Below, in pieces: positions 1-6,166 of a stretch of 64,000 nucleotides of DNA. Each line of letters opens with the position of its first letter. Positions within the stretch are counted from its first letter, which is position 1. Both the position numbers and the translations under genes were made by a program. This DNA comes from Cellulomonas carbonis (lineage in GTDB: Bacteria > Actinomycetota > Actinomycetes > Actinomycetales > Cellulomonadaceae), in assembly GCF_014636275.1 (NCBI RefSeq), contig NZ_BMEB01000002.1, positions 966,335-1,030,334 on the forward strand, read 5' to 3'. The notes under the pieces were generated by a model that did no database searches, was not told the origin of the DNA, and saw only the letters and a program-made list of their open reading frames with translations.

Positions 1-25
1 CCCGACGCACGACGAGAGGCTGACC

Positions 26-1000
26 ATGGAGTACCGCACGCTCGGTCGCACCGGGCTGTCCGTGTCGGAGATCGGCTACGGCGCGTGGGGGATCGGCGCG
101 TCGCAGTGGGTCGGGGCTCGCGAGGACGAGTCCGTCGCGGCGCTGCACCGGGCCATCGAGCTCGGGGTGAACCTCATCGACACCGCGCGCGGGTACGGCG
201 AGAGCGAGCGGATCGTCGGCGGCGTCGTCCGCGAGCACCCCGGCGTGCTCGTCGCGACCAAGGTCCCGCCGAAGAACGCGACGTGGCCCGCGCCGTCGGG
301 GCTGCACCCGGACGAGACGTTCCCGGGCGAGCACATCCGGGCGAGCCTCGAGGAGAGCCTCGCGGCGTCGGGGCTCGAGGCGTTCGACCTGCTCCAGTTC
401 CACGTCTGGAGCGACGAGTGGGTCGGCAAGGGCGACTGGCTCGAGACGATCGCCGCGCTGCGCGACGAGGGCAAGATCCGCTTCTTCGGGGTCTCCATCA
501 ACGACTACCAGCCGGAGAACGCGCTCGAGCTCATCGGCAGCGGCGCGGTCGACACCGTGCAGGTCATCTACAACGCGTTCCACCAGCAGCCCGAGGAGCA
601 CCTCCTGCCGGCGTGCCAGCAGCACGACGTCGGCGTCATCGTGCGGGTCGCGCTCGACGAGGGCGGGCTGACCGGGCGGATCACCGCGGACTCGACCTTC
701 CCGGACGGGGACTTCCGCAACCGGTACTTCGGCGGCGACCGCCCCGCGCAGGTCGAGCAGCACGTGCGGGAGCTCACCGAGGAGCTCGGCATCTCGACGG
801 ACGAGCTCGCCGACGTCGCGCTGCGGTACGTGCTCGACCACCCGGCCGTCTCGACCGTCATCGCCGGCATGCGCAGCGTCCGCAACGTCGAGCGGAACGC
901 GGCGACGAGCGACGGCCGGCGCCTGACCGAGGAGCAGCGGGCCGTCATCCGGCGGCACCGGTGGGAGCGGAACTTCTACCAGGCGCCCGACGTCGAGTAG
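26..1000 (+). CDS. aldo/keto reductase
   Basis: A 324-residue NADPH-dependent aldo/keto reductase of the TIM-barrel family, predicted cytoplasmic. The catalytic tetrad is visible: Asp and Tyr in [14 protein letters not shown], Lys in VATKVPP and His in LLQFHVWS. The length is normal for the family. The N-terminus [17 protein letters not shown] is typical, and the ATG follows a GAGAGG-like ribosome site. The substrate cannot be deduced. The SpoIIE-type phosphatase gene starts 3 bases downstream, so the two are probably co-transcribed. A second, divergent aldo/keto reductase lies at 2437-3471. The last bases of this gene belong to a segment repeated at 3542-3568. Confidence 0.93.
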   Translation: MEYRTLGRTGLSVSEIGYGAWGIGASQWVGAREDESVAALHRAIELGVNLIDTARGYGESERIVGGVVREHPGVLVATKVPPKNATWPAPSGLHPDETFPGEHIRASLEESLAASGLEAFDLLQFHVWSDEWVGKGDWLETIAALRDEGKIRFFGVSINDYQPENALELIGSGAVDTVQVIYNAFHQQPEEHLLPACQQHDVGVIVRVALDEGGLTGRITADSTFPDGDFRNRYFGGDRPAQVEQHVRELTEELGISTDELADVALRYVLDHPAVSTVIAGMRSVRNVERNAATSDGRRLTEEQRAVIRRHRWERNFYQAPDVE

Positions 1001-1017
1001 GCGATGGCTACCGAGAC
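991..1017 (+). repeat. direct repeat copy 1 (27 bp)
   Basis: This 27-base segment spans the end of the first aldo/keto reductase and the first codons of the SpoIIE gene. It recurs at 3542-3568 with 25 of 27 positions identical, including 16 consecutive identical bases (CGATGGCTACCGAGAC). At the first copy it joins an aldo/keto reductase to an ORF starting MATET. The second copy likewise follows an aldo/keto reductase and starts a MATET ORF. Confidence 0.9.
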
Positions 1018-2317
1018 CAGGGACGACGACGGCGCAGCGGCCCGCCCGTCCGCGAGCGCCCCGGCATCGACCGACGCCCTGCTCGAGGTGCTGGCGCAGT
1101 TCGACAGCCTGCTCGAGGGCGCGCCGCTCGGGATCGGCATCTTCGACCGGGACCTCCGCCACGTCCGGGTGAACGCCGTGCTCGAGGAGATGAACGGGCG
1201 GCCGGCCGACCAGCTGCTCGGGCGCACGCCGAGCGAGGTGAACGGCGAGGTCGGGGCGCAGGCCGAGGTGTTCTACCGACAGGTGATGGACCGCGGTGTC
1301 GCGATGCGCGACGTGCGTCTCACCGGCGAGGTGACGGCCCGGCCCGGTCAGGTGCGGCACTGGAGCACGACGTTCTACCCGGTGCGCCGCGAGGACGAGG
1401 TCGTGGGACTGTGCGTCATCGTCGACGACGTGACCGCCGAGCAGGAGCTCAGCGACGCCCTGGCGAAGTCCCGGCGCGACTTCCAGCGTCTGGCCGAGGA
1501 CCTGCAGCGCGACCTCCTCCCGCCCGCCCACCCCGTCGTCGCGGACGCCGACGTCGCCGCGATCTACCGGCCGGCGAACACCGCGTCGCGCGTCGGGGGC
1601 GACTTCTACGACGTGGTCGAGCTCGACGCACGGCGCTGGCTGCTCGTCATCGGCGACGTCCAGGGGAAGGGCCCGCTCGCCGCGTCGCTCAGCGGCGCCC
1701 TGCGGTACGCCGTGCGGACGGCCGCCGTCGTCGACCCCGACCCGGCCCACGTGATGGCCACGGTCAACGCGGTGCTGATGGGGCTCGAGCACGAGGCGAC
1801 CTGCACCGCGGTGTGCGCGCTCCTCGAGCGGGACGGCGCCGGGTGGTCCGTCTGCGTGGCGTCGGCCGGGCATCCCGCGCCCCTGGTCGTCCGCGGCGCC
1901 ACGAACGGTTCTCCACCCACCGTCGAGGGGGTGGGGGCGTCGAACCTGCTGCTCGGCATCGTGAACGGGGTCCGCTATGACGCCGCCCGAGCCGGCCTGG
2001 CTCCGGGCGACAGCCTCGTGCTCTACACCGACGGCATCACCGAAGCCCGCGCACCGCGGCCGGTCCTGGCCGGCGACGACGGGCGCCCGCTCGACGCCGC
2101 GATCACGCTGTTCGGCGAGGCGCGGCTGCGCGCCGTGCTCACCGAGGTCACCACCTCGGGGTCGGCGCGCTCGACCGCCGACCGCGGCCGGGCCGACCTG
2201 CTCGCGCGGGGGATCGACGACGCGGTCCAGGCCTTCGCGTCGGGGAGGCTCCGCGACGACGTCACGCTCCTGGTGCTCCACGTCCCCCAGAGCGACCCGC
2301 GGCCGACCGGTCGGTGA
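1004..2317 (+). CDS. PAS-domain PP2C (SpoIIE-type) protein phosphatase
   Basis: A 437-residue soluble signalling phosphatase. An N-terminal PAS sensor domain (about residues 25-150, with LGIGIFDRDLRHVRVN and the closing segment VCVIVDDVTAEQEL-like) leads into a short helix containing RDLLPPAHP, then a SpoIIE/RsbU-type PP2C domain. The PP2C metal-binding motifs VGGDFYD, GDVQGKG and LYTDGITEA are intact. Such proteins dephosphorylate STAS-domain anti-anti-sigma proteins in partner-switching cascades; which partner is used here is unknown. A STAS-like protein and a GGDEF protein are encoded 2.4 kb downstream. The first codons (MATET...) are copied at the start of the gene at 3555. A GC-rich palindrome at 2322-2340 follows the stop. 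Confidence 0.9.
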   Translation: MATETRDDDGAAARPSASAPASTDALLEVLAQFDSLLEGAPLGIGIFDRDLRHVRVNAVLEEMNGRPADQLLGRTPSEVNGEVGAQAEVFYRQVMDRGVAMRDVRLTGEVTARPGQVRHWSTTFYPVRREDEVVGLCVIVDDVTAEQELSDALAKSRRDFQRLAEDLQRDLLPPAHPVVADADVAAIYRPANTASRVGGDFYDVVELDARRWLLVIGDVQGKGPLAASLSGALRYAVRTAAVVDPDPAHVMATVNAVLMGLEHEATCTAVCALLERDGAGWSVCVASAGHPAPLVVRGATNGSPPTVEGVGASNLLLGIVNGVRYDAARAGLAPGDSLVLYTDGITEARAPRPVLAGDDGRPLDAAITLFGEARLRAVLTEVTTSGSARSTADRGRADLLARGIDDAVQAFASGRLRDDVTLLVLHVPQSDPRPTGR

Positions 2318-2321
2318 CGCA

Positions 2322-2340
2322 GCCGGGCGGGCCGCCCGGC
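2322..2340 (+). terminator. GC-rich hairpin after the phosphatase gene
   Basis: An almost perfect palindrome (GCCGGGCGG / CCGCCCGGC around one base) begins 5 bases after the SpoIIE stop codon. It has no T-run, as is common for actinobacterial terminators. A 12-base direct repeat, GGTGACGCAGCC, sits at 2313-2324 and 2361-2372 around it. Confidence 0.5.
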
Positions 2341-2436
2341 CCGCTCGCCCCGCACGCCCTGGTGACGCAGCCTGTACGCAGGCGCCCGCACGCGGGCCCG
2401 CCTTCCAGCGCCCGCACCAACCCACCGGAGGTCCCC

Positions 2437-3471
2437 ATGCAGTACCGCACGCTCGGACGGTCGGGGACGGTCGTCTCCACGCAGGCCCTCGGGACGATGA
2501 CGTTCGGCGCCGAGGCCGACGAGGCCACGTCCGGCGACATCATGACCGCCTACGTCGAGAACGGCGGGACGTTCTTCGACACTGCGGACGTGTACAGCGC
2601 GGGAGTCTCGGAGGAGATCATCGGCCGGTGGCTCGCCGCCCACCCGACGGAGGCCGCGCAGGTCGTCGTCGCGACCAAGGGCCGTTTCCCGATGGGGGAG
2701 GGGCCCAACGACGTCGGGCTGTCCCGCCGCCACCTGCGGACCGCGCTCGACGCCTCGCTGCGCCGCCTCGGCGTCGACCACATCGACCTCTACCAGGTCC
2801 ACGCCTGGGACGCGCTGACCCCGGTCGACGAGACGCTCGGCTTTCTCGACGAGGCCGTGCGCGCCGGGAAGATCTCCTACTACGGCTTCTCCAACTACCT
2901 CGGCTGGCAGCTCACCAAGGCGGTCCACGTCGCGCGTGCCCACGGGTGGTCCGCGCCGGTCACCCTGCAGCCGCAGTACAACCTCCTCGTGCGTGACATC
3001 GAGCACGAGGTCGTCCCGGCGTCGCTCGACGCGGGCATCGGGCTCCTGCCGTGGTCGCCGCTCGCCGGCGGCTGGCTCAGCGGCAAGTACGAGCGCGACG
3101 TCCCGCCGACCGGCAGCACGCGCCTCGGCGAGAACCCCAAGCGAGGCATGGAGGCGTGGGAGGCGCGCAACGCCGACGAGCGCACCTGGCGCGTCATCGA
3201 CGCCGTCGGCGAGGTCGCCGAGGCCCACGGGTGCTCGATGTCCCAGGTCGCGCTCGCGTGGCTCGCCGCCCAGCCGGCGGTGACGTCGGTGATCCTCGGC
3301 GCGCGCACGGTCGAGCAGCTCACCGACAACATGGGTGCCGCCGACCTCGAGCTGAGCGGCGAGGAGATCGCGCGGCTGACCGAGGCGAGCGCGCCGCGCG
3401 TCGACGACTACCCGTACGGGACCGCCGGCGTCCAGCAGCGGCACCGCCCGATCACGGGCGGACGCGGCTGA
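2437..3471 (+). CDS. aldo/keto reductase
   Basis: A 344-residue aldo/keto reductase of the Tas/YghZ-like subgroup. The tetrad is present: TFFDTADVYSAG (Asp, Tyr), VVATKGRF (Lys) and YQVHAWD (His). The start is the ATG at 2437, preceded by CCGGAGG at the right spacing. The frame is open further upstream to 2314, but that part has no family similarity and overlaps a hairpin. It is a distant paralogue of the protein at 26-1000. Physiological substrate unknown. Confidence 0.93.
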   Translation: MQYRTLGRSGTVVSTQALGTMTFGAEADEATSGDIMTAYVENGGTFFDTADVYSAGVSEEIIGRWLAAHPTEAAQVVVATKGRFPMGEGPNDVGLSRRHLRTALDASLRRLGVDHIDLYQVHAWDALTPVDETLGFLDEAVRAGKISYYGFSNYLGWQLTKAVHVARAHGWSAPVTLQPQYNLLVRDIEHEVVPASLDAGIGLLPWSPLAGGWLSGKYERDVPPTGSTRLGENPKRGMEAWEARNADERTWRVIDAVGEVAEAHGCSMSQVALAWLAAQPAVTSVILGARTVEQLTDNMGAADLELSGEEIARLTEASAPRVDDYPYGTAGVQQRHRPITGGRG

Positions 3472-3541
3472 GCGCCGCACCGCGCCTCCCGGCCCGGCTC
3501 CTTCGCGACGGGCGTTCGCGGAACTTCTCCGACGCGCCCGT

Positions 3542-3568
3542 CGTCGAGCAGACGATGGCTACCGAGAC
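3542..3568 (+). repeat. direct repeat copy 2 (27 bp)
   Basis: Second copy of the 27-base segment at 991-1017 (25 of 27 identical). It lies just downstream of the second aldo/keto reductase and includes the start codon of the PGPGW membrane protein gene. Confidence 0.9.
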
Positions 3569-3878
3569 GCACGACGACGGCGCCGCGCCCCGGCCCGGGC
3601 GCGGTGCCGCCCGCCTGCACCACCGCCTCCGCTCGCACCCGCTGACGGCCGCGCCGTACCGGATCGGCGTCGTCGTCGTCGGGCTGCTCGTGGTGGCCGC
3701 CGGCATCGCGATGCTCGTCCTGCCCGGGCCGGGCGTCGCGGGGATCCTGCTCGGCCTGGCGATCCTCGGGACCGAGTTCCCGTGGGCGAAGAGGTGGGTG
3801 GAGACGGCGCTCGGCCTGCTGCGCCGACTCCACGCCCGGACGCTCGGCCGGTGGGGGTCCCGCCGCGACACGCCCTAG
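3555..3878 (+). CDS. small PGPGW-type membrane protein
   Basis: A 107-residue protein with a charged N-terminal tail and two closely spaced hydrophobic segments (about residues 36-56 and 60-72) separated by the motif LPGPGVAGI. This matches the PGPGW/TIGR02611 family of small transmembrane proteins of unknown function, though the final Trp of the motif is Val here. The start is the ATG at 3555 inside a duplicated segment, so the first five residues (MATET) equal those of the SpoIIE phosphatase. Its stop overlaps the end of the convergent HxlR gene by 4 bases. Confidence 0.75.
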   Translation: MATETHDDGAAPRPGRGAARLHHRLRSHPLTAAPYRIGVVVVGLLVVAAGIAMLVLPGPGVAGILLGLAILGTEFPWAKRWVETALGLLRRLHARTLGRWGSRRDTP

Positions 3879-4300
3879 GTGACGGCGTCGTCGAACCGTT
3901 CGCGCGCCGCGGTGACCTCGGCGAGGTGGGCCGTCGTCCACGCGAGCAGCGCGTCGACGGGCTCGCGCAGCGTCTTGCCGAGCGGCGTGATGCGGTACTC
4001 GACCGCGACGGGCCTGGAGCCGGTCACCGCGCGCTCGACGATGCCGTTGCGCTCGAGGCGGCGCAGCGTCGCCGTGAGGGACTTCTGCGTGACCGCAGGG
4101 ATCGCGCGGCGCAGTCCGTTGAAACGCAGCGGCCGTCCGCACAGGTGCTCGAGGACCAGCACCGACCACGTGTCGAGCACCTGACCGAGCAGGTCCCGCT
4201 GGAGGGCGCTGATCGCGAGCGCGCCGTCCTCGTCGGACGGCTGGGCGGGCGGCGCGACGGACGGCGCGGGGGCGACGTTCGACGACGTCGTGCGGCTCAC
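3875..4300 (-). CDS. HxlR-family transcriptional regulator
   Basis: A 141-residue winged-helix DNA-binding protein of the HxlR (MarR-like) family. The core runs from about residue 33 (LQRDLLGQVLDTWSVLVLEH) through the recognition region AVTQKSLTATLRRLERNG and the wing VEYRITPLGKTL. HxlR proteins usually repress a divergent redox or detoxification gene. The only start that keeps the frame is the GTG at 4300, which lies inside the antisense of a truncated RidA-type gene. The first 20-odd residues (rich in Pro, Ala, Ser) therefore look non-native and were probably created by a deletion that removed the original divergent promoter. Confidence 0.85.
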   Translation of the reverse strand: MSRTTSSNVAPAPSVAPPAQPSDEDGALAISALQRDLLGQVLDTWSVLVLEHLCGRPLRFNGLRRAIPAVTQKSLTATLRRLERNGIVERAVTGSRPVAVEYRITPLGKTLREPVDALLAWTTAHLAEVTAARERFDDAVT

Positions 4301-4478
4301 CTTCTACGTCACCCGGTGGACCCCCGACCGGATCGGCGCGTTCATGGCCGGCGTCGCGAGTGTCGCCGAGGAGCTCGGCCTGCCGTCGCCGCTGCCGCCG
4401 TCGTCGCTGATCGGCGTCGAGGCGCTGTACGAGCCCGACGTGCTCGTCGAGGTCGAGGCGACCGCGGTGCTGGACTGA
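4260..4478 (+). pseudogene. RidA (YjgF/UK114)-family remnant, 5' end missing
   Basis: Translation in the frame of 4260-4478 gives a RidA-like C-terminal half: ATFDDVVRLTFYVTRWTPD, then a short helix, then SLIGVEALYEPDVLVEVEA, the last being the typical closing strand region. RidA proteins are about 125-150 residues and deaminate reactive enamine/imine intermediates. Here only about 70 residues survive. The sequence upstream is the reverse of the HxlR coding region, so the N-terminal half is gone. A GTG at 4290 could still start a 62-residue peptide, but it lacks half the fold. Confidence 0.75.
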
Positions 4479-4582
4479 CGGCGAGACCGCCGCTGGGCCG
4501 GCGGCGTCGAGCGTTTTCAGCCGCTCGGGCGCATCGGATCTGCTCACGCGGGCCCCCGTCCCGGCCGATACGAACCGTGAGC

Positions 4583-4604
4583 CACGACGGGCAGACCCGT
4601 CGTG
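4583..4604 (+). other. perfect 9-bp hairpin upstream of the STAS-like gene
   Basis: CACGACGGG and CCCGTCGTG are separated by four bases, about 70 bases before the STAS-like start codon. It could terminate the upstream remnant or act as a 5'-leader structure. No regulator is known for it. Confidence 0.4.
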
Positions 4605-4675
4605 AGCGGGGACGCCACGCCACGGGACCCACGAGGTCAGCCGGGCCGCCGAACGAAGGGACGGGTCCGACCACG

Positions 4676-5083
4676 ATGTCCGAGCACCGCACCCCCACGA
4701 GCGACGCGCGCGGCGAGATCACCGGCGAGAAGTTCCGCATCTGGCTGCGGCCGGACGGCGTCGTCGAGATCGCGTGGGCCCCGCACGTCCCGTCGGGCCT
4801 GGAGGACGCGCGCGCGGTGATCACCGCGATGAGCGAGCTCACCGGCGGCCGCGCAGCACCGCTCCTCGTGCACACGACCGACGCCGGCCCGCAGGACCGC
4901 GCCGCGCGCATGGAGTTCATCCGCCGGCAGGAGGTCGTGGCCGCCGTCGCGCTGGTCGTCGGGAACCCGCTCAGCCGGATGATGGCGACCTTCTTCATCA
5001 ACGTGAGCCGGCCGGACGTGCCGATCCGCCTCTTCGAGGACGAGGTCGCCGCCGTCGCGTGGCTCAGGGGGCACCTGGTGTGA
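4676..5083 (+). CDS. STAS/SpoIIAA-like protein
   Basis: A 135-residue soluble alpha/beta protein. The pattern of alternating strands and helices (EKFRIWLRPDGVVEIAWA, then DARAVITAMSELTGG, APLLVHTTDAG, VVAAVALVVGNPLSRMMATF, VPIRLFEDEVAAVAWL) resembles STAS/SpoIIAA-like domains such as the DUF7793 group. A phosphorylatable Ser cannot be assigned with certainty. The stop overlaps the GTG of the following GGDEF gene, so the two proteins are translationally coupled and likely act together. It could be an antagonist domain for the SpoIIE phosphatase at 1004-2317; that link is inference. Confidence 0.65.
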   Translation: MSEHRTPTSDARGEITGEKFRIWLRPDGVVEIAWAPHVPSGLEDARAVITAMSELTGGRAAPLLVHTTDAGPQDRAARMEFIRRQEVVAAVALVVGNPLSRMMATFFINVSRPDVPIRLFEDEVAAVAWLRGHLV

Positions 5084-5898
5084 CGACCACCCCGGTGCCG
5101 GGCACGGACACCGCCCCGGACCTCGAGCGCCGGCTCGGAGAGGTCGTCGCCGTCATCCAGGAGCTGGCCGCACTCCGGTTCGACGCCCGCGCCACGGTCG
5201 GTGCCGCGGGCGACATCGTCGACGCCGTGGCCGCCGGCGTGAACGCCCTGGGCGAGGAGCTCGCGGCGTCCTACGAGGAGATCGAGCGCCGCGTCGCCGA
5301 TCGCACCGCCGAGCTCGCGATCGCGACCCAGGAGCTGCGTCGCCGGGCGCTGCACGACGACCTGACCGGCCTCGCGAACCGCACGGCCTTCTGGGACCGC
5401 CTGGCTCACCGCCTCGAGCGCGCGGACCGGCGTGGGGCCGCGTTCGCGGTGCTCTTCCTCGACCTCGACGACTTCAAGGCGGTCAACGACACCCTCGGCC
5501 ACGCCGCGGGCGACCAGCTGCTCGTGGAGGTCGCGCGGCGCATCCGGGGTGAGCTGCGAGCCGGCGACACGGCCGCCCGCGTCGGCGGCGACGAGTTCGT
5601 CGTCCTCCTCGACGACGTCGCATCCGGCGACGTGGCGCTCGCGGTCGCGCGCCGCGTCGGCGAGCGTCTGTGCGCGCCCTACGAGCTCGGGACCCACCGG
5701 GTCACCACGACGAGCAGCATCGGCGTCGCCGTCGGACGCCACGGGCTGCAGACCCCCGACGCGATCGTCGCCGCGGCCGACGCCGCGATGTACGACGCGA
5801 AGCGGAGCGGCCGGGGGGCGTGCGTGCTCCACGGCGCGGGCCGGACGGGCGAGGCGACGTCCGTCGGCGTGGCCGCGCCGGAGGCGTCGCCCGGCTGA
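5080..5898 (+). CDS. GGDEF diguanylate cyclase
   Basis: A 272-residue cytoplasmic protein. Residues about 20-90 are helical (ERRLGEVVAVIQELAALRF and SYEEIERRVADRTAEL, a HAMP/coiled-coil-like signalling helix). They are followed by a full GGDEF domain: DDLTGLANRTAFWDRL, FLDLDDFKAVNDTLGH, and an intact active-site motif RVGGDEF preceded at five residues by the inhibitory RxxD site (RAGD). It should make cyclic di-GMP from two GTP. The GTG start overlaps the upstream stop (GTGA). No membrane segment is present, so input probably comes from the partner STAS-like protein. Confidence 0.9.
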   Translation: MTTTPVPGTDTAPDLERRLGEVVAVIQELAALRFDARATVGAAGDIVDAVAAGVNALGEELAASYEEIERRVADRTAELAIATQELRRRALHDDLTGLANRTAFWDRLAHRLERADRRGAAFAVLFLDLDDFKAVNDTLGHAAGDQLLVEVARRIRGELRAGDTAARVGGDEFVVLLDDVASGDVALAVARRVGERLCAPYELGTHRVTTTSSIGVAVGRHGLQTPDAIVAAADAAMYDAKRSGRGACVLHGAGRTGEATSVGVAAPEASPG

Positions 5899-5933
5899 CG
5901 GGCCCGGGCCGTCGCGCGGCTGACGGGCCCGGG
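5892..5933 (+). repeat. two-copy 25-bp tandem duplication
   Basis: The 17-mer CGGCTGACGGGCCCGGG occurs at 5892-5908 and 5917-5933, each containing TGA. The first copy supplies the GGDEF stop codon. A recent small duplication at the gene end is the simplest reading. Confidence 0.8.
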
Positions 5934-6044
5934 GCATCGCACTCCGGCGTCCGTCCGTACCGTGATCAAGACCCTTGACGGTTCACCCGTTCGGCCGCAA
6001 GCATGACGCATCCCCGTGAACTACATCGCTGTAGAGCGGCTGTC

Positions 6045-6062
6045 GTGGAAAACGATTTACAC
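6045..6062 (+). promoter_or_regulatory. LacI-type operator candidate before the esterase gene
   Basis: GTGGAAAACGATTTACAC is an imperfect palindrome (14 of 18 positions symmetric) with the GGAAA...TTTAC half-site look of LacI-family operators and a central CG. It lies 105 bases before the esterase start. Related sites precede the GH120, GH39, GH10 and lacI genes. The 268-base gap 5899-6166 also has a small inverted repeat CTACA-TCGC-TGTAG at 6021-6034. Confidence 0.55.
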
Positions 6063-6166
6063 GCATCGACGAGGCCGTGACCTGCGGGGACAGGTTGGCT
6101 CAACCTGCCAGGGACGTCGGGACGCGGCGACACGTCGCCCGGGCCGGCATCGGAGAAGGGAAGTCG

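Noticed and set aside
3507..3542. GACGGGCG/CGCCCGTC inverted repeat between the second aldo/keto reductase and the PGPGW gene.
   Set aside because: The loop is 20 bases and the stem only 8 bp; in this base composition such repeats arise by chance.
4290..4478. The 62-codon RidA-like ORF as an intact small gene.
   Set aside because: It lacks half of the RidA fold and has no ribosome site; family sequence continues upstream of its start before breaking off, so a remnant is the better call.
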